In this document: piece after piece, positions 27,651 to 38,360 of the stretch
Position numbering within the stretch: the first letter of the stretch is position 1
Layout of the letters: each line of letters begins with the position of its first letter
Assembly (NCBI RefSeq): GCF_008831285.2
Contig: NC_045148.1
Coordinates: 7,073,001-7,137,000 of the forward strand
DNA length: 64,000 nt
Reading direction: 5' to 3'
Origin: Nymphaea colorata
Lineage: Eukaryota; Streptophyta; Magnoliopsida; Nymphaeales; Nymphaeaceae
Notes under the pieces: model-generated
Databases searched by the model: none
Seen by the model: only the letters and a program-made list of their open reading frames with translations
What the model was told of the DNA's origin: nothing
Made by a program: the position numbers and the translations under genes

Positions 27651-30276
27651 AAGCTTTGTAGAAGTTATGGCACGTGGATACAGCTGAAGACATGGGGACA
27701 AAACCATTTATTTGAAAATTCCAGCTTAGATAATTTCCATATCAAAAGGATATGGAGATTTCACCCACTTGGCTTAAAGATGAAGTATAAGAGGATTTTG
27801 GAAACGTTATTAAGAATGGTGGGTGAAAGGTGAGGCGTTTAAGTGTCTGCACATGCATCTTGTTAGTCATTCTGAAAAGTGTAATTATTTTAGCAGTTGC
27901 AGTGCCTATTGTGCTTGCACTTTGCAAATGTTTTAACATGATGACTGACTTTTCAGTACAGAAGAGAACTGATTTGAACCCTCATTTGAGTGACTATTGA
28001 GGTAAGCGTCAATGAAGATAAGAGACAGTGGGATAAGTACTTTTGTCTTCCGTACTCATACAATCGGTCCTGGTTCTAGTGCACCCAAAAGTCAACCTTG
28101 GTATATTGGTTCAGTATATTGTTTTCCTATCCTCTGCTAAGCAGCATCAACTTTCTATCCTGGAAACTGTGAAGATGATGTCCAGCTTCAGGGGAATTCT
28201 TCGTAGGCAGTCCGAGCTCAGGCGTGTAAAGATCTCTTTAATGTCATTTGGCACCATGCTTCTTTTTTCAGCAGGACTTATGTCGGATGCTCTTATGTAT
28301 GAGAAGGTGCATGTTTCAGAGGCCAGCATGAGAGGGTTTAACATAATTTATTTGTTGTGGCTCTTCTAAGGCCTTTGTTGTTTCTTCATAACTTGTTAAT
28401 TATGCATTTAGAAAATTGCACATATCCCACCCCGACCTCATAATCAAATTATGTTCACTGTTTCATAGAGCCAACATTAGATTCATGACCATCATCAGGC
28501 ATTATAAGGGATGAAGTTTATCTCTTACTACATTTGATAATGACTCATTGACCCAGTTCCTTGCATTGACCACCTTTCCATTCACGATCCTTATTCAATC
28601 TGTATTGGTATGTGGAATTTTCTATATCTGTACCTTCCACCTCGAAGTTGCATTTTGGCATTTCTGTGGTCAGGCTTTTTAAATATTTTCTGAAGACCAC
28701 GAATTTTGATGCCAAGAGTTAAGCGTTTAACAATTGTAATGTCTAAAGATGCACATGGAGCATAGACATGCAAAGAGGAGTATATTTGATACAACACAAA
28801 GCAAAGGCATATTGAAGAAGGACAAGGTGCAGCTGTGCCTAATAGCGCATGATTCTCTTACACACGGTCGACGCACTCATACTCCCCTACACATTCCTTT
28901 TTCCTCTGGAAGTGACACATTCATCATGCCCTAAACTCTCACATGCTCGTATTCTCTCTTTCCAAAGTTGTCTAAAAGAAAGGTGAAACGTGCTGGTTTT
29001 GCAGCTAGTTGTACTCTGGATGCTTTCTTTGATTTGCATTAGGACCCACACAACATGGTTTTGTGGTTTCTCTTTTTATAGTCTGAGTTCTTACATGGTC
29101 AGTTTTATTTCATTTTCGCCGTCATTATGTTCCTCTATATCCTCTATTCAGTAAAGGAATTTAGTTTTAAGTTTAGGTAACCAATGTCATGCCAAACGGA
29201 AACACCTTGAAGAAGTAATGTCTGGACTACAAGGTCACTCCTCCTGAAGATTGGATGGGTAAAATCTTTTTGTAATTGATGGCAGCTTCAGTCTAGTTTG
29301 CAATGGTCAAGCACATGTTTGTGCAACGCTTGCAGAATCCTTCAAGCTGTATATTTGTCCTCTATATTTGCCCTATCATTGTTTATTGAACATGACAGAT
29401 AACTGGATACATCATTGCATATTCTAGGCGACCAGATGGAAATGTAGAATATCGGATGACATCTTTGTGGACGTTAACACAAGAAGGTTGGTTTACTTCA
29501 CTTTGTCTCAAAAGATCAAATAATTCACACATCAAACCATCATATACAGGTCAGCCTAGAGCTTTATTCAACAAATCACGCAAGCAGGACTTCCTTCATC
29601 CTTAGAGCGATAAAATTTAAATTTTCAAAAGCTCAAGGTGGTGCCATGCCCCTTGCCAGCCCCCCTTGGCTCCGCCCCTGGTTAGATAACTAGGGCTTCT
29701 GTGGTTCGAGCCTCACTTAGTATCAAGCAAGACACAGGGTACATTTTTGTCATTAATATTCATTAAAAATCTTAGAGATTATATTATCTGACTATCTTAG
29801 AACGTGATACCATGTCTTAAAATCTTAAATACATAACTGTTTCAAAGGGAAGCATATAGTCATCTGCACATGTGAGGTGTTATGAGTCGAGCTGACTATA
29901 TGTTTTTGGGTAATGGGGAACATAGGGTGCGAGAACACTGAAACTGTCATGGATCTGAACATTTGGACGGCCATAAGTTCAGCACCAGTGGTCAAATTTC
30001 AGGTGAAACGTCAGGAGCAATCTTATACTTAAACCCTTGTCCTGACCTCAATGGCCAAGGAAATTATTGGTTGGGCTTCTGTGAGCAAAAGCCAACTGTC
30101 GCCTGGCAACTTGGAAGAACAGAAACCTCTCCTACACAGGTAACCTATACCTTTTGAAGTATATCATTTGCGACTGCAGAATTAACTTCTGGGCCTCAAG
30201 GAAGCCAACTTAGCTTTATTTTGAGTGTTAAAAGACTTATCACAGGTTTCATTATATTTCATAAGGGGAGTACCTT
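27651..30276. other. 3' flank of the PPR gene and intergenic region
   Basis: No recognisable gene. A 108-codon frame at 28043-28369 contains a Leu/Met-rich stretch but no known motif. At 29340-29650 the sequence matches 49430-49710 in order, so it belongs to the duplicated flank of the C2 array. Around 29610-29690 is a fragment ending GGCTCCGCCCCTGG, like the small elements at 47642 and 53690. Confidence 0.5.
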
Positions 30277-33200
30277 TAAAAGTATTCATTTCGTATTAGT
30301 AAACCCTATTATAAAATGAAAAAAAAAACATGCTCAAATTTTGCCATACTACTATTTTGCATTCCTGTTTTCCCTTTTATTTCTTTAAAAATTACTAAAA
30401 TATGCACAAATTTTCTTAATTCAGAGGCTGCCATTTTCTCTTGATTTCAAATAAATATTCTTACACCAACGTCAAAAGTTTAGACATTATATATATATAT
30501 ATCCATCCTTACGGCACCGGAATGTCAATATTTCTTAATTTTGTTTTGCCTTGAATACCTGTAAGAAATTTGGACCTTGGATGTTCTTAAATTCCAACTC
30601 ACATATTTGTATTCAAATTCAAATAACACATAATTTATGTGGAGAAAATTCAGCAGAGTCCCAATACCCTAAATAATTTTAAATAAAAACTTTGTTAGAG
30701 CTTCACTAACCAAATCCCAAAGACGAAATCAAAGTAGCTCAGAAAGTGAACTTAACCAAGCAACATAAAAATGCACTTGATCATTATTGATTAAAAAAAT
30801 GCTTACAACATGGAAAGAGAACTCACCAACCAAGGAAAGCCCCAAATGCACGCATGCATCACTCCACACTCGAGACGCTCGCCTAAGACACGACGTCAGC
30901 TTTCGGCCAATGGTGGGACCCGCAACGAGCTCACCGACAACACACACGAGAACCACTGGTAAAGAGTCGGTAACGGAGCCAACGCACAGGCACTCTTACG
31001 CACACCGCCCGTTCAACTTACTTTGCCGCCCGCACCCGCACCACGAGTACCCTCACTCTTACCTGCACGACCACTGGTAGAGGGTGCCCGCACCGGTTCC
31101 CTTACCCGCACCACGCGTACCCCCACTTTTATCCGCACCACCACTGCTAGACGGTGCCACAGCCGTACCCTTACCCGGACCACCCACATGAGTCACATGA
31201 CCCGCACTGCAACTCGAGTAAGTTGACTGCGGATGAGAAGGTTTCAGTTGTTTTACAACTCCCCGCGATGGCGTACCGGAACCTGACGGGTTCGAGAACC
31301 CGTGTAACTTGTTGCAGGACTGCTGGGTTGTGCTTGCTGTACACCTCCCTGCAATGGCTTACTGTAACTTGTTGCAGGACTTTTGGACTGTGCACCAGAA
31401 AGCCGCTGTTGTGGTACACCTCCCTGCAATGGCGAACTGCAGCCCAAGTAACTTGTTGCTCGACCGCTGGACTGTGCACTAGAACACCGCTGTTGTGATA
31501 CACCTCCCTGCAATGGCGTACTGTAACCGCAGTAACTTGTTGCACGATTGCTGGACTGTGCACCAGAACGCCGTTGTTGTAATACACCTCCCTGCAATAA
31601 TGGCGTATTGATTGTTGTACTGTGGACCAGGAGGCGGCGGTTGCGCTACACCTCCCTGCAATGGATAATATGAAATATTGAATTCCAATACTTTTGGAAG
31701 CAGAAGTGCAATTAAGAAAAACAAGCGTGTGAAGTTTTACACACATCACCCCCATGGAGTCGCATTCTTATCCTAATCTCACCTGCATTCCTTCTCGCTT
31801 CTCCCCTGTTCAAAAAAAGCATCAACCAAGTATTATTTCAAGTCAATAAGTTCCGAGGAAACATGTGAGCAATATGCTTAAGCCCATACAGTAATCCAAC
31901 CGGCCTCTTGTGAAATACTCATGCTCAACGTGAATTGTTTGGTTTCTCATCAACCAAGCGAAGATCAAGCTAAATACAGAGGTGATTTTTCTCTCTCTGC
32001 AGTTGCCTACAAAATTTAATACAAATTGACGCTAACTTATTAAGCGTGGCTTGTTATCTCCTCGATTTTGATCTTCACACTAAGACCCTTGTGGCTATAT
32101 ATTGAGAAACCTACAATGATATATCTGTCATTCATCTTTGCAGTATAAGTGAAAAAATGGTCATGATATGTGCTTTGTTTAAAACCTCTGGCTTGTTTAA
32201 TCCAGTGACATTCTTTGTTCATCTTCCCCTTCGCGAATAACCCTGTCCAGACGAAACCTACGTGAGGGAGGAAAAACATAAATTATTACAATTTGCAAAA
32301 GGAAGTGTTGAAGCAGGAGAGCTGGAGATGTGCATTGGAAGAATTCAGATCAATGATGAATTACGTTGCAACTGGAAGATGAAGGAACCGCGTCATTGTC
32401 ATCCTTCTCCTGATAGAAACAGTGATTGATTCTGGAAACCCTTGAACAAGGAAACTCTTTGTAAAGCTTGGTCCATCAACTGCTGAATGCACAAGCTCGA
32501 GACCGTTAGGTACATCCATCAATTGGACATATATACACATATCTAATCAAACTCCATATGCAATAGCTAAATAGGGATTTTACCTGTTCGTTTTCAGCCT
32601 AAAAACTATGAGTCTATTTTCAAAACTTGGATTGGTTTTGCAATTTTTTAATTTTATTTCCTTTTCCTTTTTCTGCTGAACGACCTAAACTATAAACTTC
32701 TGCACTGATTGTAAAACATTCAACTTCCTATGTATGTTTTATTTGCAATTAATTTGATGGATGAGAAATGAAATGGCTCAGAATTTCACTCTCAAATCTA
32801 GACTTGGGTTTATAACTATCTAAGACACCCGAATCCAATTAATAACTGGATCTTATTATATATCTCTCACACACCAGTTTAAACTAAGTTCCAACCTCAG
32901 GCTTGACCCGCGATAGTGAGGGGCTGGTTACTGGTCTGGACTATGCGAGAAATCGGTCTTTGGGCATGGGTGCTGCCTAATCCATTTGCTTAATGGAGCT
33001 GGTCAGCGATGGCGCTGTCTGTGTTACGGACTCAAGATGGTAGACCATTTAACTATGAAAACTTATCATCCATAATTAGGGTAGAGTAATTAATGTTTCT
33101 AATCTTGTTTAATTATGTGATGAAATTCAAGGATTTTTCTTTTGGCACTCATAGAAATTGATTTGTACTTTAAAACTACCTTCTTAGAAAGTGTCTATGC

Positions 33201-33540
33201 CTTTTGGCACTCATGCCTTTTATAAACACTAATTTCATATGCATCATGCTTTAGTTCCAGTCTTTTTTTTTTTTTTTTTTTAAATTAATCTTTTCATTAC
33301 CAAAATTTTGATGTTATATGAATCATTCATTTTTTTTATTATTAACAAAAAAACATTATTAAATCAAGAAAAAAAATAACTTAATATTTGTTGCTCACCA
33401 AATCATTCTTTAAAGCATACCTATAAGGTTAGATTGTAAAAGCGAATATTTTAATACTTAATTTTCATGGGTTTTTTTTTTGCTTCTTACCCAAGTGGTT
33501 TGGTGTGTGTGTGTCTATATATATATAAGGTCAATTTTCA
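30277..33540. repeat. Segmental duplication, block 1 copy a (contains C2 gene copy E)
   Basis: Collinear with 38363-41300. Shared landmarks include AAAGTATTCATTTCGTATTA at the left border, GAGAAAATTCAGCAGAGTCC, and in intron 2 CTCTCAAATCTAGACTTGG, CTCAGGCTTGACCCGC and GCTGGTCAGCGA. Only copy b carries the hAT-like insert at 40226. Confidence 0.8.
31000..31180 (-). repeat. GC-rich repeat distal to the copy E tail
   Basis: Units of the type GCACCGTCTAGCAGT (minus strand) with GGTGCGGGTA spacers lie just beyond the PLQGGV repeats. They match the tail repeat of copy F (39180-39470), so E carries both repeat types one after the other. Confidence 0.65.
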
Positions 33541-34089
33541 TGAAAACAATGCAAGTTATGTTCTTGAAACCCAAATAAAAGTGTGACTCACTAACCAAAA
33601 GGTGGTTACGTGCACAGTGCAGAGCCTTTAGGAAAAGGTCAAGCATTCCTTTACCCACTTGTACTGGAACCTGAGCCACATTTGGGGATACTTGACATGC
33701 ACAGGAGCATGTGCACAATGCGTTCGTGCATATACCTGTGCCTATCCACATTCGCTCGCTTACCTACAGTAGTCCTGTTCTTCGTGGGGCACCTCTGCCA
33801 GGATAGTCAATAACTACAGAAGGATCTCGCCTGCAAATGTCATCGTTGGGATTGAGATTGACATCAACTGCAAAACAGGTCCAACCAAAAGTATTTGACA
33901 CAACCACTAGCCAGAGATATTGAACAAGAAGAAGAAGAAGATGGAGGAGAAATTCACAAGCTGAAATCGTGATGGTAAAGGTGACAAAGATATAGTAGTA
34001 GCTAGCTAGAGGCCAGTAATATGGAATAGAGTGCGCACACAGATGATAATACCTGTTAACTCCACCCCCTGCGCTTGGTTGTTATGCAT
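31171..34089 (-). pseudogene. C2 array copy E: SRC2-like C2-domain gene, disabled
   Basis: All six exon equivalents of copy H are present in order: 34089-34053 (MHNNQAQGVELT), 33867-33764, 32479-32365, 32242-32186, 31805-31750 (with RRNAGEIRIRMRLHG) and a tail from 31655. Exon 1 has the same 37-base length and phase as in H. Exon 2 is 104 bases against 105 in H; the one-base loss puts TAG at the splice. Exon 4 has an in-frame TAA where H has Gln-Tyr. So the C2 domain cannot be made intact. The tail opens as PLQGGVAQPPPPGPQYNNQY, like SRC2 tails, then shifts frame and continues as repeats of PLQGGVxQQRxSxAQS. Repeat spacing is 84, 84, 84 and 75 bases (multiples of 3) plus one of 64. In another frame the tail is open for about 165 codons to 31171. 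I cannot exclude that part is still expressed. Confidence 0.7.
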
Positions 34090-34198
34090 GGTTACGGTGA
34101 ACAAGTAATGATCCCTGTTCAATATTTGCGAGGGTAAAATCCCTTCTAGCCAGCTGCTGTCTGTCCAACCACAGCGTTTGTGTTGTGTTTTGTGCATG

Positions 34199-34208
34199 TA
34201 TATATATA
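34199..34208 (-). promoter_or_regulatory. Putative TATA box of copy E
   Basis: TATATATATA on the minus strand, about 110 bases 5' of the E start codon. It is followed by ATGCACAAAACACAACACAA and then the leader GACAGCAGCTGGCTAGAAGG, which recurs in copies F, G and E'. Confidence 0.5.
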
Positions 34209-34365
34209 CTGTAAAGCTAACCGTAAACTGCTTTGCACGTTTAAGTCAAATACCACAAAAGCTGCTGCCACAAGAAAGAATTCAGGACTGCAAAGGTGAT
34301 GAAGATGAAGACTGGTGATAATAGCAACTAGAGATATGAAACAGAGCGAGCAGACATGATAATAC

Positions 34366-34410
34366 CTATTAACTCCACCCTCTTCCTTCCAATACCTTAC
34401 CTTTAGACAT
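34366..34410 (-). pseudogene. C2 array copy E': orphan first exon
   Basis: An exon-1 paralog (ATGTCTAAAGGTAAGG...) ends at TTAATAG followed by GTATTATCAT, the intron 1 start shared with E and G. It is 45 bases long against 37 and 40 in the other copies and runs into stops, so it is out of frame. No exons 2-6 follow; instead the promoter of copy E begins about 160 bases further on. Its own upstream region is preserved. Confidence 0.65.
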
Positions 34411-34766
34411 GGTTGCCGTGAACATGTTATGACCAATACACAGCTACATAAGTTATGACCAATACACACCTACATACAGGCTGGTGTGGACACTTGCCCA
34501 CACCAACAACAAATTTTTTTTTAGTTTTATATAGATGTCTTATAATTAATTATTTATAGATATGTTGTGTCCCATAAAAAATGAAAATTTTACGACAATG
34601 CCCCTTAATAAAAAAAAAATTGACTCCGCAATTAACTATGACCTTGTTCAAATGTTAAAGAAAAATCCTTCTACCCAGCCGCTGCCTCTCTAACCATCTC
34701 ATCCCTCATCCTCTGCAGCAAGACGAGGAAATCCAAGGGATAAGGTTTTCTCCCAAACATTGTGCA

Positions 34767-34774
34767 TTTATATA
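34767..34774 (-). promoter_or_regulatory. Putative TATA box of copy E'
   Basis: Minus-strand TATATAAA followed by TGCACA, the same as the copy H box (TATATAAATGCACC), about 360 bases before the orphan ATG. The leader GTTAGAGAGGCAGCGGCTGG lies between, similar to that of copy G. Confidence 0.5.
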
Positions 34775-35340
34775 GACGTAGAGTTAAACCATGCACAGCT
34801 TTGCACATTTGGTGAATGAAGTCAAGTATACCAAATGTCATTGACGCTTACCTCCCTTCTTGAGGTCATGCTTGAAAATTTTTCCTTCAAGGATTAAGAA
34901 ATAAAAAGGGAGAAATGTTGGGAAACATGACTTCAACAAAGTAAGAACTGGCTACAATAAAGAATACACTTAACTTGTTTTCTTATTGCGCGTAACAAGC
35001 AACAGAGTTGAAGCCCTGCATGCCTACGAGTATCGCTGATAGTCGATCCAAATCATATTACCTGAACATGGTCCGACCAAAATGAGAGGGCATCGATTAT
35101 AAATTAGTTTCTTATTGATTGGATCTATCTAAACAACCAGACTACTAGAGTACTTTATTCGATCAACTAGATCAATACGTGAGCCGGATTTGGGTGATTA
35201 TTTTTTGGATATGACCTATTGATCGAGGTTTTCTTATATACCAAATTAAATGTGAATCCTGTAAAGCTGTTAATTTTAATGAGATTAGTTGGTGGAGATT
35301 AAGTTGGAAAAAAAAAAAAGAAAAACTAAGTTGTAATTAA

Positions 35341-36000
35341 AAAGTCACAGATCTCGACTAACGAAGCTTATTTATTCCCTCTTATGAGTGGCATTTCAGC
35401 TGCTTGAAAGTACATTTAACTTGGTTTCTATTTTCTTAACATTCTTCTCAAACATCTGATCTTGTCAAAATCACTGACTCATATGTACAATTTTTATCCA
35501 AACTGTTATATAAGAGTCTAGTAGCTACCTATTTTCTTATATATATGTATAATAAGTGAATGATTACTTTGGTCATTTAAGCCATGTTTGATGCGCAAGA
35601 AAAATACTGTACAAAGTAGATTTTTTTTTCAAGTTTGTATGGTTTTACTCTACAACATCAAACAAAGGGAATTTTACCATGCATTTTTTAATGAATTCAG
35701 AAAAACTAGAGTCATAGATCTCGATTAACGAAGGTTATTTATTCTCTCCTATGAGCAGCATTTCGACCACTTGAAAGTAATCAATGACTCATATGTATAA
35801 TTTTCATCCAAACTGGTATATGATAGTCTAGTTGCTGCCTATTTTCTTATATATACAATGAGTGAACAATGACTCTGGTCATTTAGGCCCCATTTGATGC
35901 ACAAGAAAGATATTGTGCAAAGTGGATTTCTTTTAAAGTTTTTACGGTGTTCCCTTGTAGCATCAAACAAAGGGAATTTTATCATGTATTTTTCAATGAA
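35341..36000. repeat. Imperfect tandem duplication within block 2
   Basis: Segments starting AGTCACAGATCTCGACTAAC (about 35341) and AGTCATAGATCTCGATTAAC (about 35710) run in parallel through CTTGAAAGTA, TCATATGTA and CATCAAACAAAGGGAATTTT. The second copy ends in the C-run of the MITE at 35884. Confidence 0.75.
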
Positions 36001-36134
36001 TTCAGAACAACCCCCCCCCCCCCCCCAAAAAAAAAAAAAAGTCGGACCTCTCTAGGTCCGATTTTTTTACACAAAAAAATCTTCCTTTCATACATTGAAA
36101 AAAAATTCCTTTTTGTGCATCAAATGAGACCTTA
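35884..36134. mobile_element. MITE with about 22-bp terminal inverted repeats
   Basis: The left end TTAGGCCCCATTTGATGCAC and right end GTGCATCAAATGAGACCTTA are inverted repeats with two mismatches over 20. The interior has a run of C followed by a run of A (36009-36040), then a perfect 8-bp stem TCGGACCT-CTCT-AGGTCCGA. Flanking 8-mers match only partly, so target duplication is not certain. Confidence 0.6.
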
Positions 36135-36659
36135 AAGTCACTCAACCATCTAACCAAGGTCATCCATTTAAAGCATATGGATGGTTGAGAGAAAAATAAA
36201 GAAAAAAATGTGTAAAGTAATATTAGATAACAAAAATACCAATTTTATTTTTCTCATTATTTTTTTCTTAGTCGTCCATAATGTTGGATTGGACGGTATG
36301 GAAAATAAATGGTTAGGTGACTCTAAAAAAGTAGAGTCACTATTTCTTTAATATATATATAAGAAAATTGATTGAACCAACTTACTTATGAGAGTCATCC
36401 AACCCGTTGTCATACACAATTGAGAGGAAAATAATAAGAAATAATAGATCTTTCATCATCTAGTATTAATTGACACAACGGCTATTACAAAATTAACGAT
36501 CGAATTCAACTTGCTAAGAATTGTATAATTTAGTTGTTTGATAATACCACAGCAGAATATTAATTTGTCAAACTCAAGCATCGCTTGGGTTTTTTATTGA
36601 AAAAGAAAATGATTTATGATGATGCAGGTCGACTCTTATATTATGCTTGGAAACATAAA

Positions 36660-36990
36660 AAGGCTATCGTGACCCTAAATTTATTATTTTATGAACATTA
36701 TCTCATACTTATGTTTAGTATTATCTCATACATTCATCTGTTATCTTATTATCTTATCTTATAAATTTGTTTGTTACCTTATTATCTCATAAATTATGTT
36801 ATTTCATAAAAATTATCTCATACTTATGTTTAATGTTATCTCATACATCTTTTCCTGATACTTATTTGTTATCTCGCACACATGCATATGTAATGTTTGG
36901 ACATAAAAGTAAATATGTATATTGTAGTAGAGTCTACATCCGTTGTATGCTTGTTGCATACACGGGAATAGCGTACAGAAGTTGCTCTCG
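36660..36990. repeat. Dispersed low-complexity repeat, copy 2
   Basis: Same TTATCTCATA/CATACTTATG words and same terminal segment (ATGCATATGTAATGTTTGGA) as 24240-24800. Confidence 0.7.
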
Positions 36991-38099
36991 AAAAAGACCC
37001 CTTTCAAAATATATTTTTGTGATATCAAGTGGACTTGTCAATGTGCAAACTCCTAAAAAAATATATAGAAATCTTGCTGCTGGTACGAATGATTACATGG
37101 TTCATGTAGGCATTTTCATTATATGGCATGGTTTGCTAGTTTTTTAACTTATTTTTTAAATTTTTTATCACGTCCACCAAACCATCACATCAGAATATTC
37201 CAGCTCCTTATTTCACTCCAAGTGGAGTTCGGGTGACGTAACGTTTTAATATTGTAACATGTTTAGGGGACCATATATATATTCCCAATGGACTTGTGCA
37301 TGTGCTGATGATGGTTATATTAATCTCTATATTGGCAGTGTTTTAGAAAGAATCCAGAGACTTTGAAATCAGTCAGAGAGCTAATCCTTTGACTGAGTAT
37401 ACTAATATAGATGAAGCTAACTAATATTTTGATGCGGTAACCAGAATCAGCGCCTGCAAAACTGAAGGTTTTTGAAAAAAATCAATAACCACAAGCATGT
37501 CCAATAAGGTTGAAAACGTGCTGGGTTGTGAGTGGTCTATCACAGACTTTTCTTCTACCTCTGCCTTTTTCAAGGTTTCACATGCATGTTTTTAATCCAC
37601 ATCAAGACTTTATTTCCTCAATGGTCTAAGCCCCAACAACTATGTTCTAATGCTTAGTTTTTAGGTCCTCTTCTGCATGATGATTTTCAATTTCTTAAGG
37701 TGGCGCTTGAATTCCCCAGGATGATTAATGTTCTAGGATTTTAATTTCAGAATAATAATTCTAGAGTCAGTGGAAGAGAAATATTATTTCCTATTCGGCA
37801 GTCAAGTAGTGTTTGATGGAAGAAGACTTTAATACGTAGAATATTTGTACTTCGTTTGTTAGGCACAAGGAAAAAAATTTGCAACAGTTGAAATATTTTA
37901 ATAACCATTTGGGAAATTTTTAAAAAACCATGGAGCATTAACCTTGAAATTTTTTATAAAGGAGTATGTTTATTTCCGAATTTCTGGAATCTCCAAAGCG
38001 CTGATATGAAAATTTTTATGATTATTTCTGGTCATTTTGAAAATCTTTGAAAAGTTCAGGTGCCGACTTAAAATCGTCGGTCTCATTTTTTCATCCCAC

Positions 38100-38360
38100 A
38101 CAGTAATCCAACCAGCCTCTTGTGAAATACTCATGCTCAACCTGAATTGTTTGGTCCCTCATCAACCAAGCGAAGATCAATCGTCTTCGGATCAGTGATG
38201 GCTTGGGAGCAAGAATGGATGCCTCTGAGAAGGCAATCCAAGACTTGGCGGACTAATTCCGTTGGGCAGCGGCACGAAGAGCACCCATTGAGGAAGGCCC
38301 AGATCAAAAAGATTGTGGCTGAGTAAACTGTCCTAAAGAGGTGAGCTTGTTTGTATTCGC
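38100..38360. repeat. Truncated fragment of the C2 array
   Basis: The segment AGTAATCCAACCAGCCTCTT to ATCAACCAAGCGAAGATCAA matches intron 4 of copy E (31890-31970) and copy F (39743-39810). It then breaks off into unrelated sequence with a short open frame (MAWEQEW...). It is a third, cut-off piece of the same intron. Confidence 0.6.

Larger units (their letters stand above)
34360..38060. repeat. Segmental duplication, block 2 copy a (5' flank of C2 copies)
   Basis: Collinear with 45080-48240. Landmarks in both: AGGATTAAGAAATAAAAAGG, GAGTATCGCTGA, GGATCTATCTAAACA, AATCCAGAGACT, ACTACAAGCATGTCC or its variant, and AAAAGTTCAGG near the right border. The two copies differ by microsatellite growth and small inserts. 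No gene is seen inside, apart from the orphan exon at the left edge. Confidence 0.8.

Noticed and set aside
36046..36072. Hairpin TCGGACCT-CTCT-AGGTCCGA followed by T-run read as a rho-independent terminator
   Set aside because: This is plant nuclear DNA, and the hairpin is inside a MITE with no gene upstream.
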